A DNA stretch of 64,000 nucleotides from Microbacterium schleiferi (GCF_020781975.1 NZ_JAJGNI010000004.1:1-64000); one strand, 5' to 3'; numbered from the stretch's first letter, positions 35,737 through 45,266 are shown. Notes: generated by a model from the sequence alone, not told the origin. Translations and numbers: made by a program.

Positions 35737-36357
35737 GTGACGATTCGCCGTGGCCGCAGGTCGGCATCCGTCGCTCTCGCGCTGGTTGGCGCCCTCGCGG
35801 TGGGCGGAGTGCTCGCCGGGTGCACCGCCGATCCGCTCGCCGACCAGTACCGGGCGGGTGACAACAAGGGCTTCATCGCGCAGAACGGAATGGAAGCCGT
35901 CGCGATTCCCATCGACCAACGCTCCGCGCCGCTGAACTTCTCGGGCGTCACCGATACCGGCGAGACGGTGACGAGCGATGACTACCGCGGTCAGGTGCTC
36001 GTGGTGAACTTCTGGTACGCCGCATGCGCGCCGTGCATCGTCGAGGCGCCCGAACTCGAGGCCGCCTACGAGGAGGTCGGCGGGGCCGATGTCGCGTTCC
36101 TCGGTCTGAACACTGCCGACGAGGCGCCGACGGCGCGATCGTTCGCCGAAGACAACGGCGTCAGCTATCCGAGCCTCATCTCGGTCGGCGACCGCGAACT
36201 CAAGCTCGCGTTCGCGGACGCGACCCCCTTGAACGCGACCCCCGTCACGCTTGTCATCGACCCCGAAGGCCGCGTCGCTGCTCGGGTCATCGGCGCGCTC
36301 TCGAGCTCGTCCATCCTCACGACTCTCGTGAAGGAAACGCTCGCGGAGAACGGATGA
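35737..36357 (+). CDS. resA: TlpA/ResA-type thioredoxin lipoprotein
   Basis: 206 residues. Lipoprotein signal: arginine-rich start, hydrophobic core and lipobox LAGC with C29. The thioredoxin domain has active site C97APC100 in NFWYAACAPCIVEAPELE. It acts outside the membrane to reduce apocytochrome c haem-binding cysteines. GTG at 35737 gives the correct signal peptide. It overlaps ccdA by four bases (ATGA), the first member of a four-gene cytochrome c maturation operon. Confidence 0.92.
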   Translation: MTIRRGRRSASVALALVGALAVGGVLAGCTADPLADQYRAGDNKGFIAQNGMEAVAIPIDQRSAPLNFSGVTDTGETVTSDDYRGQVLVVNFWYAACAPCIVEAPELEAAYEEVGGADVAFLGLNTADEAPTARSFAEDNGVSYPSLISVGDRELKLAFADATPLNATPVTLVIDPEGRVAARVIGALSSSSILTTLVKETLAENG

Positions 36358-37109
36358 ACGTCACCGACCTGATCGGAGGGGGAGCCCTCTGGGTTGCCGT
36401 CCCGATCGCGTTGGCGGCCGGCCTCCTGTCGTTCCTCTCGCCGTGCGTGCTGCCTCTGGTGCCCGGCTACCTCGGGTTCATCGGTGGCTCAGTCACCTCG
36501 ACCCGCAACGATCAGGGGATCGCGGTCCCGAGCCGGGCTCGGCTGCTTGGGGGCGTTGCTCTCTTCATCGCCGGATTCACCGTCGTGTTCATGGCGATCA
36601 CGATCCTCGGTGGTGCGCTCGGCCAGTTCTTCCTCCGGTATGGCGACCTCATCACCCGCATCCTTGGTGGTGTCATCATCCTGCTCGGCCTCGTCTTCAT
36701 CGGGCTGTTCGGCTTCGCGCAGCGCACGATCAAACCGCAGGTGCGCGGTAACGTCGGCCTCATCGGCGCCCCCCTGCTGGGTCTCGCGCTCGGCCTCGGC
36801 TGGGCTCCGTGCATCGGCCCGACCCTGGCCGCGATCACCGCGCTGTCCTGGAATTTCGGCGACCCCGGGCGCGCAGCCCTCCTCGGCCTCACGTACTCGC
36901 TCGGACTCGGCATCCCCTTCGTGCTGCTCGCACTCGGCCTCGGCTGGGCAACCACGGCCGTCACGTTCCTGCGACGCCACATCCGCGCGATCAACATCGC
37001 CGGCGGCATCCTGCTCGTGCTGCTCGGCATCCTCATGCTCACCGGCGTCTGGACGACGCTCATGATCTCGCTCCAGGGGGTGCTCATCAATGTCCCCCTC
37101 CCGCTCTGA
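36354..37109 (+). CDS. ccdA: CcdA cytochrome c biogenesis thiol-disulfide transporter
   Basis: 251 residues, six membrane helices. The two reactive cysteines are C31 in FLSPCVLPLVPGYL and C153 in GWAPCIGPTLAA, in the inverted-repeat membrane halves. It carries electrons from cytoplasmic thioredoxin to the outer-face ResA protein. Start ATG at 36354 overlaps the resA stop. The C-terminus overlaps resB by 20 nt. Confidence 0.95.
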   Translation: MNVTDLIGGGALWVAVPIALAAGLLSFLSPCVLPLVPGYLGFIGGSVTSTRNDQGIAVPSRARLLGGVALFIAGFTVVFMAITILGGALGQFFLRYGDLITRILGGVIILLGLVFIGLFGFAQRTIKPQVRGNVGLIGAPLLGLALGLGWAPCIGPTLAAITALSWNFGDPGRAALLGLTYSLGLGIPFVLLALGLGWATTAVTFLRRHIRAINIAGGILLVLLGILMLTGVWTTLMISLQGVLINVPLPL

Positions 37110-38823
37110 TGACGTGACCGTCGATCCGCTTCGCCCCGCCGATCACGCCGATGCTGCGGCCGACAGCATGGATGCCGGTGGCTCATCCCCCGACGACACG
37201 GTCAACTCGCCCGCGCTCGGCGTCGTCGGATGGGCGCGGTGGGGATGGCGCCAGCTCACCAGCATGCGCACCGCCCTGCTCCTGCTTCTGCTGCTCGCGA
37301 TCGCGGCGATCCCGGGGTCGCTCGTACCCCAGCGCAGTGCCGATCCCAACGGCGTCACGCGGTACTTCACTGACAATCCCGACCTCGCGCCGATCCTTGA
37401 CGGGCTCCAACTGTTCGACGTGTACACGTCGGCCTGGTTCTCGGCGATCTACATCCTGTTGTTCATCTCGCTCATCGGATGTGTCATCCCGCGCACGCAG
37501 CACCACTGGAAGGCGCTGCGGGCCCGGCCCCCGCGCACTCCTGCACGTCTCGAGCGGCTCTCGACGTATCGCGAGACGTTGATCGAAGGGGCGGATGCCG
37601 ACCCCGCAGCCTATGCGGCCGACGCTGTGGCTCTCGCCGAGCAGCAGCTGCGCCGCGGTGGTTACCGCACCGAGCGGTACGACACCGACCGTCGGGGCGC
37701 CCCGAGCTTCAGTGTCTCGGCAGAGCGCGGCTACCTGAAAGAGACCGGGAACCTCATCTTCCACGGCGCGCTCGTGGGCGTTCTCATCGCGGTCGGAGTC
37801 GGCGGAGGCTTCACCTACACCGGCCAGACCGTCATCATCCAGGGCGACACGTTCACGAACGCGCTCGTTGATTACTCCTCGTTCAACCCCGGCCGCTTCG
37901 TCGACGAGAACTCCCTCGTTCCCTATGCGATAACGCTCGACGAGTTCAGCGTCAGCTACGTCGCTCCCGACGAAAGCGGCGCCGGTCAGGCCGGAGACTT
38001 CGTCGCGCGACTCACCACCCAACGCGCAGGCGAGGACCCGACAGCCGGAGAGGTGCGGGTGAACCATCCGCTCGATGTCGCGGGCGATCGAATCTTCCTC
38101 ATGGGCAACGGTTACGCGCCGACCATCACGGTTCGCGCTCCCGACGGCGAGGTCGTCTACTCGGCATCCGTTCCCTTCCTGCCGCAGGACCGGAACCTCA
38201 CCTCGCTCGGCGTCGTCAAGGTGCCCGACGGACTACCTGAGCAGCTCGGGCTCGTCGGCTTCTTCTACCCGACGGTCGCGGAGCTCGAGACCGGGGCCCT
38301 CACCTCGGGATGGCCAGCACTGGTCTACCCGGAGTTGACCCTCAACGTGTTCGAGGGGGATCTCGGCATCGACGGCGGCATCCCGCGCTCGGTGTACGCC
38401 CTCGACACGACGGACATGACACAGCTCACCGGCGGAACCACCGGTGTCGACTCGATCCGGCTGCTGCCGGGCGAAACCGCAGAGATCCCCGGCGGCCGCG
38501 GAACCGTCACCTTCGAAGACGATTCCGCCGTGACCCCCACGGGCGAGCCGGTCAAGCGGTTCGTCTCGCTGTCGATCCACCGAGACGCCGCCGCGACGTG
38601 GGTTCTCGTGTTCGCTTCGATCGCCGTCGCGGGGCTGCTCGCTGCCCTGTTCGTGCCCCGCCGCCGCATGTGGGTGAAGGCGACAGTTCAAGGCCCCAAC
38701 GTGAGGATCGAGTACGCGGGACTCGCCCGTGGTGAGGATCCGACGCTGGATGCCACGGTCGAGCGCTTCGCCGGCGACCACGGCGCCTCCCTCGCGGGGC
38801 GCGGCGCCAGCAAGCCCACGTAA
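37090..38823 (+). CDS. resB: ResB cytochrome c biogenesis protein
   Basis: 577 residues. Three N-terminal helices (MRTALLLLLLLAIAAIPGSL is the first), a large extracytoplasmic domain from about 230 to 490, and a last helix near 505 (ATWVLVFASIAVAGLLAALF). With CcsB it forms the system II haem export and cytochrome c synthase complex. ATG at 37090 lies within the ccdA gene. Its stop TAA is the first half of the ccsB -10 (TAAACT). Confidence 0.95.
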   Translation: MSPSRSDDVTVDPLRPADHADAAADSMDAGGSSPDDTVNSPALGVVGWARWGWRQLTSMRTALLLLLLLAIAAIPGSLVPQRSADPNGVTRYFTDNPDLAPILDGLQLFDVYTSAWFSAIYILLFISLIGCVIPRTQHHWKALRARPPRTPARLERLSTYRETLIEGADADPAAYAADAVALAEQQLRRGGYRTERYDTDRRGAPSFSVSAERGYLKETGNLIFHGALVGVLIAVGVGGGFTYTGQTVIIQGDTFTNALVDYSSFNPGRFVDENSLVPYAITLDEFSVSYVAPDESGAGQAGDFVARLTTQRAGEDPTAGEVRVNHPLDVAGDRIFLMGNGYAPTITVRAPDGEVVYSASVPFLPQDRNLTSLGVVKVPDGLPEQLGLVGFFYPTVAELETGALTSGWPALVYPELTLNVFEGDLGIDGGIPRSVYALDTTDMTQLTGGTTGVDSIRLLPGETAEIPGGRGTVTFEDDSAVTPTGEPVKRFVSLSIHRDAAATWVLVFASIAVAGLLAALFVPRRRMWVKATVQGPNVRIEYAGLARGEDPTLDATVERFAGDHGASLAGRGASKPT

Positions 38824-38826
38824 ACT
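38821..38826 (+). promoter_or_regulatory. ccsB -10 element on resB stop codon
   Basis: TAAACT begins with the resB stop codon and ends 6 nt before the ccsB ATG, matching the leaderless pattern of neighbouring genes. It would let ccsB be made independently of the upstream operon. Confidence 0.5.
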
Positions 38827-38832
38827 GGCCCC

Positions 38833-39897
38833 ATGCCCGTCGATTCCGCGCTGTCCCTCGAGTCGGTCTCGTTTCTGCTGGTGTGGACCGCCATCGCGAT
38901 CTACGCACTCGCGTTCATCGCCTACGTCGTCGACCTCTCACGCCGTTCGGCGGTAGCGGTCGACCGCTCCGCTCAGCGGGAGCTCGTGTCGGTCGGTGCA
39001 GGAGCGGCATCCGTCGGTGGCGCGGCGGGTCCTGCATCCGCTGTCGAGGAGCTTCGCGCCGAGGGTCGGGCTGCCGAAGAGAACCTCAACGCAGCGCCGG
39101 GTCGCCGCACGCGTCTACTGTGGGCGCGTATCGGCACGAGCCTGACGTGGCTCGCCTTCCTCTTCCACCTCGGGGGCGTCATCACGCGCGGCATCGTCGC
39201 CGGTCACGTGCCGTGGTCGAACATGTACGAGTTCGCCCTCACGGGCACGGTGCTGATCGTCGCCGTCTACCTCGGGGTGCTCTTCCGCTACGACCTCCGT
39301 TTCCTCGGATCGCTCATCACAGGCATGGTCGTCCTCATGCTCGGCGGCGCCTCGCTGCCGTTCACGTTCTATGTCGAGGTCGTGCCGCTGGCCGACCCGC
39401 TCAAGAGCGTCTGGCTCGTCATCCACGTGTTCGTCGCCTCGCTGGCTACCGCGCTGTTCGCTATCGCGTTCGGCCTGTCGGTGCTCCAGCTCATGCAGGC
39501 GCGCCGCGAACAGCGGGCGATTGCCGCCGTCGGCACCGGTGCGACGATGCGATCCGGCCCGGGCTTCCTGCGTACCCTTCCCGGCGCGGAAGCACTCGAA
39601 TCGCTGGCCTACCGCTTCGCGATCATGGGCTTCGTCTTCTGGACCTTCACGCTGATCGCCGGATCGATCTGGGCCAACGACGCGTGGGGCCGCTACTGGG
39701 GCTTTGACACGAAGGAAGTCTGGACCTTCGTGATCTGGGTCCTCTACGCCGGTTACATCCACGCCCGGGCGACGCGCGGGTGGCGCGGCGCCCGCTCAGC
39801 GTGGCTGTCGATCGTCGGATTCGCGGCAGTGATCTTCAACTTCACGATCGTGAACATGTTCTTCAAGGGACTGCACGCCTACAGCGGCCTCAGCTGA
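38833..39897 (+). CDS. ccsB: CcsB/ResC cytochrome c biogenesis protein
   Basis: 354 residues, a CcsA/CcmC superfamily haem handler with about eight helices. The haem-binding tryptophan-rich region WANDAWGRYWGFDTKEVWTF is intact near 280-300, and the histidine IHARAT follows. It partners ResB to deliver haem to reduced apocytochrome. An N-terminal soluble insert (residues 40-90) is Ala/Glu-rich. The gene ends a cluster running from 35106. Confidence 0.95.
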   Translation: MPVDSALSLESVSFLLVWTAIAIYALAFIAYVVDLSRRSAVAVDRSAQRELVSVGAGAASVGGAAGPASAVEELRAEGRAAEENLNAAPGRRTRLLWARIGTSLTWLAFLFHLGGVITRGIVAGHVPWSNMYEFALTGTVLIVAVYLGVLFRYDLRFLGSLITGMVVLMLGGASLPFTFYVEVVPLADPLKSVWLVIHVFVASLATALFAIAFGLSVLQLMQARREQRAIAAVGTGATMRSGPGFLRTLPGAEALESLAYRFAIMGFVFWTFTLIAGSIWANDAWGRYWGFDTKEVWTFVIWVLYAGYIHARATRGWRGARSAWLSIVGFAAVIFNFTIVNMFFKGLHAYSGLS

Positions 39898-40243
39898 GGC
39901 TTTGGCCGGCTCTCGTCATCCGGGCCGGTTCCGCGTCTGGCCCCATCTTTCGGTCGCGCCTTCCTGCGGGCTGCAGGCACCCATACCCACGCCAAGGCGC
40001 GACCGAGCTGCTCTTCAGGGACGCTCTGGGTCTGACGAAAGATCTCGGTCGCGCCTAGATGCGGGTGGAGGCGGGGAAGACCCACACCAAGGCGCGACTG
40101 AGCTGCTCGGTACGGGTGCGAGGGCGCGACGGATGCTGCGGCGTGCACACGGCTCGTCATCCTTCGGTCGCGCCTTGACGTGGGTGTGGGGCCGTGAGAC
40201 CCGCGCGAGGGCGCGACCGAAGGGGATGTGCGCGTCAGGGCGG
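39898..40243. repeat. 346-nt gene-free gap filled by GGTCGCGCC-family palindromes (repeat tract 39946-40224)
   Basis: Three palindromic units: TTCGGTCGCGCC (39949-39960) with AAGGCGCGACCGAG; a unit around 40044 to 40101 ending GGCGCGACTGAG; and CTTCGGTCGCGCC (40162-40174) with GGCGCGACCGAAG (40209-40221), perfect 13-bp arms. A half site GGGCGCGACGGA lies near 40131. Each unit spans about 55-60 bp with a purine/pyrimidine-variable centre. The tract separates convergent ccsB and YhgE genes and holds no supported gene. Confidence 0.8.
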
Positions 40244-42301
40244 CTAGTTTGTGGCGGGGGCGGCGAGGATGGCGCGGGCCGTGGTCGTCCGCTTGGCGGC
40301 CACCGCGAGGATGGTCGCGATGAAGGCGAGGCCGCTCCAGATCAGGAGACCCGCGATCCCCGCGCTGACGCCGCCCGACCCGGTCAGGGCGCCGAGCATC
40401 GCGTTGTACGCGGGCGAGACCGGCATGACCTCGTCGATCGCCGTCAGCACACCGGGAACCGTGGACACAATTCCGGTTGCAACGGCGAGTACGCCGATCA
40501 GGGCGGCCGCCCAGCGGCCGGCGCCACCGAAGACGGCAACGAGTGCCTGGTTCACTGCAGCGAACGCGATACCGGCCAGGATGCTGACCCCGGCGAAGAT
40601 CGACCAGTCTCCCCAGTCATAGCCAGCAGAGATCTGGACGATCCCAGCCACGAGCAGACCCTGGACGGCGCCGATCGCCGCGGCGGGGGCCAGCGAGCGC
40701 AGGGCGAGCAGCACGGACGGCGACCGGGAGGCGAGCGTGCGAGCCGGGAAGGCCCGGAGCACGACGAACGAACCAAGTGCGCCGAACCACAGGGCGAGCG
40801 CGGTCAACAGCGGAATCGCTGACGCGCCGAACAGGTCGGAGCCGACACCTTCCGCCGCCACGGGATCGGCCACGACTTCCGCGAGGCTCGCGGCCTCGGC
40901 ATCCGTATACGACGGGAGCTGCTCGACCGCCGTGTGGAGCCCATCCGCGAGGGAGGTCGTGCCATCGGCGAGCTGTCTCAGCCCGTCGCTCAGGGTCGTG
41001 GCACCGGTAGCGGCGTCACCGACACCGGTGGCGAGACCCGATGCGCCCGACGCGAGCTGTGCGCTGCCGGCAGCGAGGTCGTTTGCGCTCGCTGCGAGCT
41101 GATGGACGCCCGCGGCCGCCTCGTTCGCACCACCGGCCAGTCCCGTGATGCCGGAAGTGACCTGTGAGCTCCCGCCCGCGAGTTGAGTCACGCCGGCTGT
41201 CAGGTCGGGTCCGAGCGTTGACAGGTCGTCGACCCCGGCAGCGATCGTATCGGCGTTGTCGAGAATGTCGTTGACCGCAGGCAAGGCGGCGTTGGCCTCA
41301 TCGGCGATCTGGGTGAGTGTCTGACAGACCGGGCCCGGGAGGCCAAGATCCGTACACGTCGCGACGAGCTGGTTGAGGTCGTCGACAGCTCCATTCACCG
41401 AGGCGCTGATCTGATCGCTGTTGGCAGCGAGCTCGTATGCGGCATCGACAACGTCTTGCGGGAGGGTTGGAATTTGGGCGGTCTGCGCCGCCAGCTGATT
41501 CAGGCCGTCGGTGACCTGCTGTGAACCGCTGGCTACGGCTCCGGCTCCCGCGGCCCACGAGTCCAGGCCGTTCGCGGCGTTCGTCGCCCCGGCTGACCAG
41601 GCGGTCAGGCCGCCACTGAGTCGGCTCGTTCCGGCGGAGAGTTGCGAAGCTCCCGATGCAGCGTCCTGCAGCCCGCTCGCAAGTTCTGCCGACCCGTCAG
41701 CCGATTGCTTCATCCCGTCGGCGAGCTGGTCGGCGCCATCGGCTGCCTCGCCGAGTTGGTCACCGAGGGTCGTGAAGCCGAGGAACACGTTCTCGAGGTA
41801 GGCCGTCGAGATCTGCTCGCCGGTCAGCGTTGCCGCGGTCGAGGTGATCTGAGCGGTAATGGCGTCGTCGACGATGAGGCTGTCGGGCGGCGTCGTGACC
41901 TCGATGGTGGCGCGCTCCGGAGTTTCGCCGGGGCGGGTCGATGTCGCTGCGGCCGAGAAATTCTCGGGAATCGTCACGACTGCGGCGTAGGTGCCGTCGG
42001 CGAGGCCCGTGGCCGCGTCGTCGGCGTTCGAGATCGTCCAGGTCAGGTTGCGCTCGCTATCCCCGGAGCCTTCCACGAGGCCCGCTGTGAGCTGGCGTCC
42101 GAGTGGGACGTACTGACCATCGATCGTGACAGCCTGATCGTTGTTCACAATCGCGGCGTTCATCGTGTCAAGCCGCGACGCGGGGTTGTACAGGGCGACC
42201 ACCAGGATGCCGCCGATGACGGCGGGCAACAGAATGACGCCAAGAATCGTCAGCCATGTGATGGGCCGGCGGGTGCGAGCTCGTTCGACAGAAATGCTCA
42301 T
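40244..42301 (-). CDS. YhgE/Pip-type membrane protein (ABC-2/ESX-like exporter)
   Basis: 685 residues. One N-terminal helix (WLTILGVILLPAVIGGILVV), then an extracytoplasmic region with about 30 near-heptad ASGLxxLxxGxxxLxxG repeats between residues 165 and 460, then five or six C-terminal helices. This is the YhgE/Pip architecture, first known from phage infection proteins and related to type VII secretion accessories. Its start overlaps the mmpL stop (ATGA), so it forms an operon with mmpL under the TetR regulator. Confidence 0.9.
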   Translation of the reverse strand: MSISVERARTRRPITWLTILGVILLPAVIGGILVVALYNPASRLDTMNAAIVNNDQAVTIDGQYVPLGRQLTAGLVEGSGDSERNLTWTISNADDAATGLADGTYAAVVTIPENFSAAATSTRPGETPERATIEVTTPPDSLIVDDAITAQITSTAATLTGEQISTAYLENVFLGFTTLGDQLGEAADGADQLADGMKQSADGSAELASGLQDAASGASQLSAGTSRLSGGLTAWSAGATNAANGLDSWAAGAGAVASGSQQVTDGLNQLAAQTAQIPTLPQDVVDAAYELAANSDQISASVNGAVDDLNQLVATCTDLGLPGPVCQTLTQIADEANAALPAVNDILDNADTIAAGVDDLSTLGPDLTAGVTQLAGGSSQVTSGITGLAGGANEAAAGVHQLAASANDLAAGSAQLASGASGLATGVGDAATGATTLSDGLRQLADGTTSLADGLHTAVEQLPSYTDAEAASLAEVVADPVAAEGVGSDLFGASAIPLLTALALWFGALGSFVVLRAFPARTLASRSPSVLLALRSLAPAAAIGAVQGLLVAGIVQISAGYDWGDWSIFAGVSILAGIAFAAVNQALVAVFGGAGRWAAALIGVLAVATGIVSTVPGVLTAIDEVMPVSPAYNAMLGALTGSGGVSAGIAGLLIWSGLAFIATILAVAAKRTTTARAILAAPATN

Positions 42302-45198
42302 GCGTGCTCCTCAGCGGAAGCGGGAACGGGTGTGTGAAGACGTGTGGGAAGCGCCAGTGAGTGCACGCCCGCACGGTGGGCGTCGGCCATGAGGCTGAGC
42401 GCCGAGCCCTCATGCTGGGTCGAGGCCAGGATCGTGAGTGGCGAGTGCGCGTCATCGAAACGCTCGCGACGTGCGACTGCCGCATCACGCAGGAGCGCCG
42501 CCGCCTGATCTCGCGTAGCTTGGCCTTCGAGTCGGCCGAGACCATCGATGACGACGATCAGCGCGGATCCGCGCAGGGCGCGCGCGAGCTCCGCGAGGGG
42601 ATCGTCGGCATCCGCGAGGAGTGCAACTCCGACCTGTGAACGCACCCATGCGGCACGCTCGGGAAGCAGGTGCCCGGCAACTCGCAGGCGGCCGCCGGTC
42701 GGGGCGAGGCGGCCGGCGATCGTCAACAGCAGGGCGCGTGAGGCGCGCGGGTCGCCGGTGACGATGACCGTGTCGCCGAACTCGACGCGGGTTGTCACCC
42801 CGGCGAATACGTCGACATCACCGCCGTGCGTCGACCCGTAGGCCAGCAGATCGAGATCCTCGGCGGCCACGGCTGCGATGCGGTCGGACTTAGGCCAGTC
42901 CTTGAGCGAGAGCTCTCGCTCCACGGCTTCGCCCTCGACGTCGAAGTGCGGCAGCACACGGTGCATCCACCGCGGCATCCACCACGCGTGCTGACCCAGA
43001 AGAGTCATCACGGCGGGAACCAGCGTCATACGCACGAGGAACGCATCGATTGCGATTCCCGCCGCAAGCCCCAGTGCTATGGGTTTGATGTTGATGTCAC
43101 CCTCCGGAACGAACGCCGCGAACACCGCAAACATGATGACCGCGGCTGCGGTGACGACCCGGGCGGATGCCGTGAACCCCGACCGGACGGCGCTGATCGC
43201 CGTCGCGCGGTCGGCGCGGCCCCCGCGGGCACGCCGCAGGTGGACGTAGTCCTCGCGCATGCGTGAGACCAGGAAGACCTCGTAGTCCATCGCGAGGCCG
43301 AAGAGGACTCCCATGAGGATGATCGGCATGAAGCTGATGACGGGGCCGGTCTTGGACACGTGGAGCGCGTCGGCGAACACTCCCCACTCGAAGACGAGGG
43401 CGACGATCCCGAATGCTGCGGCGACCGAGAGGAGGTAGCCGGCGGCTGCCTTGAGGGGAACCCAGATGGATCGGAAGACGATCGTGAGCAGCACGAGCGA
43501 AAGCCCGACCACGAAGATGCCGAACGGCAGGAGTGCGCCGCCCAGCCTGTCGGAGATGTCGATGGCGACGGCGGTGAAGCCGGTCACTTTGAGGTCGACG
43601 CCGTACTCGTCGAGCAGCCTGTCGTGTTGTGAGCGCAGTTCGCGCACGAGTTCGGCCGTGGCGGGGTCATCCGGTGCGGTCTCGGGCACGATCTGCACGA
43701 TTCCGGTATCGGCCGTGCGGTTGGGGGTTGCGAGTGCTACCTCTTTCACGCCGGGTATCGTCGCGATGTCATCGCCGAGGTCCTGCATGAGGGTCAGCGG
43801 ATCGGTCGAGGTGACGATCGTGCCAGTCATGATGAGCGGCCCGTTAGCGCCGGCCCCGAAGTGCTCGGCCACGAGGTCGTAGCTCTGCCTTGCCTCGTTG
43901 TCTTCGGGCAGCATCCCGGCGTTGGGAAGAGCCAACGGGAGGCTGCCGGCGGGGATCGCGAGCGCCCCGAGAAGCGCCACGACCGACACCGTGGTGACGA
44001 CCGGATGCCGGGTCACGAGCTTCACCCACGGGTTCGTCTTCTTGCGGTGTGCGGTTGCAGGTGCGGGCTCAGCCTCGGGTTCGGCATCAGCCTCGGATGC
44101 GGCCTCAGCCAGTGCCGCGGCATCCTCGCGTGCAGATGTGCCACGCCGTCGTCTGGTGACCTTTCGGCGTCGGGGCCATCCGGCAACCCGGCCTTTGACG
44201 AAGCCGAGGAAGGCGGGCGTGAGGGTCACGGCAATGGCAACGGCGATGGCGACCGCGACCGATGCGGCGATCCCCATGGTGGTGAGGAAGGGGATGTTGG
44301 CAAAAGAGAGGCCGATGAGCGCGATCAGCACTGTCGCGCCGGCGAACACGACAGCGGAGCCGGCCGTTCCTGTCGCTCGGGCTGCAGCCTCTTCGGGGTC
44401 GACGCCGTCACGGACGGCATCCTGCTGGCGGGAGATGATGAACAGCGCGTAGTCGATGCCGACTGCGAGCCCCAGCATGAGCGCGAGCATCGGCGTCGTC
44501 GACGAGATCGTCGCAAAGGCCGTCGAGATGAAGATGAGCGCCATCGACAGGCCGACGCCGACGAGGGCAGTGATGAGAGGGAGGCCCGCGACGACGAACG
44601 ATCGGAACGTCACGATGAGAACCGCCAGAGCGAGGACCACGCCGAACAGTTCGACGATCGACAGCGTCGGCAGTGACTGGGAGAAGAGGTCTCCGCCGAG
44701 CGCCACCGTCGTTCCGGCGGGAAGCTCGGCCTGCAGGGCATCGGTGATCTCGAAAAGCTCATCCTTCGTTTCGGACGAGACCGACGAGGCCTGCCCTTCG
44801 AACTGGAAGCGCACAAGGGCCGCCGACCCGCCGTCGGAGATCAGGCCCGAAATCGACTCGTCGTACGGGTCGCTGACGGCGAGGACCCCGTCAATGCCCT
44901 CGATCTCGTCGATCGTCTGGGCGATGTCTTCGGGGAACGGTGCGTCCTCAACAGTCATGCCCTCGGGGGCGACGACGATGAACTGCGCACTGGTTCCCGA
45001 GACTTCAGGAAAGGTCCGCTGCAGCTCCTCGAGGCCCGCCTGTGACTCGGTTCCGGGAATCGAGAAGGTGTTGTCGGTGCCCTGCTGGAAGAGCACAGCT
45101 CCGCCGCCCGCGAGGACCAGCACGAGAAGCCAAGACGCGAGCACCCGCCACGGGTGCCGATACGCCCATCGTCCGAGGGCATAGAGAACGGTGGACAC
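42298..45198 (-). CDS. MMPL-family RND transporter with C-terminal ABC-ATPase-like domain
   Basis: 966 residues. Two MMPL halves, each with a large external loop and membrane helices: GLAVGIDYALFIISRQQDAV in the first and GVLFGLAMDYEVFLVSRMRE in the second carry the proton-relay Asp. After residue about 785 there is a cytoplasmic domain similar to an ABC ATPase: DTVIVTGDPRASRALLLTIA then GRLAPTGGRLRVAGHLLPE. The P-loop Gly-Lys is absent, and ALIVVIDGLGRLE stands at the Walker B position. GTG at 45198 is set by GGAGGAAG. Substrate is probably a lipid or drug. Confidence 0.9.
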   Translation of the reverse strand: MSTVLYALGRWAYRHPWRVLASWLLVLVLAGGGAVLFQQGTDNTFSIPGTESQAGLEELQRTFPEVSGTSAQFIVVAPEGMTVEDAPFPEDIAQTIDEIEGIDGVLAVSDPYDESISGLISDGGSAALVRFQFEGQASSVSSETKDELFEITDALQAELPAGTTVALGGDLFSQSLPTLSIVELFGVVLALAVLIVTFRSFVVAGLPLITALVGVGLSMALIFISTAFATISSTTPMLALMLGLAVGIDYALFIISRQQDAVRDGVDPEEAAARATGTAGSAVVFAGATVLIALIGLSFANIPFLTTMGIAASVAVAIAVAIAVTLTPAFLGFVKGRVAGWPRRRKVTRRRRGTSAREDAAALAEAASEADAEPEAEPAPATAHRKKTNPWVKLVTRHPVVTTVSVVALLGALAIPAGSLPLALPNAGMLPEDNEARQSYDLVAEHFGAGANGPLIMTGTIVTSTDPLTLMQDLGDDIATIPGVKEVALATPNRTADTGIVQIVPETAPDDPATAELVRELRSQHDRLLDEYGVDLKVTGFTAVAIDISDRLGGALLPFGIFVVGLSLVLLTIVFRSIWVPLKAAAGYLLSVAAAFGIVALVFEWGVFADALHVSKTGPVISFMPIILMGVLFGLAMDYEVFLVSRMREDYVHLRRARGGRADRATAISAVRSGFTASARVVTAAAVIMFAVFAAFVPEGDINIKPIALGLAAGIAIDAFLVRMTLVPAVMTLLGQHAWWMPRWMHRVLPHFDVEGEAVERELSLKDWPKSDRIAAVAAEDLDLLAYGSTHGGDVDVFAGVTTRVEFGDTVIVTGDPRASRALLLTIAGRLAPTGGRLRVAGHLLPERAAWVRSQVGVALLADADDPLAELARALRGSALIVVIDGLGRLEGQATRDQAAALLRDAAVARRERFDDAHSPLTILASTQHEGSALSLMADAHRAGVHSLALPTRLHTPVPASAEEHA

Positions 45199-45232
45199 GG
45201 GTCTTCCTCCGGGAGTCGTCAAGGGGAGTCTC

Positions 45233-45248
45233 GATACACCGGTGTATC
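45233..45248. promoter_or_regulatory. TetR operator 1, perfect 16-bp palindrome
   Basis: GATACACCGGTGTATC is a perfect palindrome in the gap between divergent mmpL and tetR. Half site GATAC. Confidence 0.8.
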
Positions 45249-45266
45249 CGATACGCATGTGTATCG
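45249..45266. promoter_or_regulatory. TetR operator 2, imperfect 18-bp palindrome
   Basis: CGATACGCATGTGTATCG shares the GATAC...GTATC arms with operator 1 and is offset by 17 bp between centres. Two dimers could bind side by side and control both divergent promoters. Confidence 0.7.
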
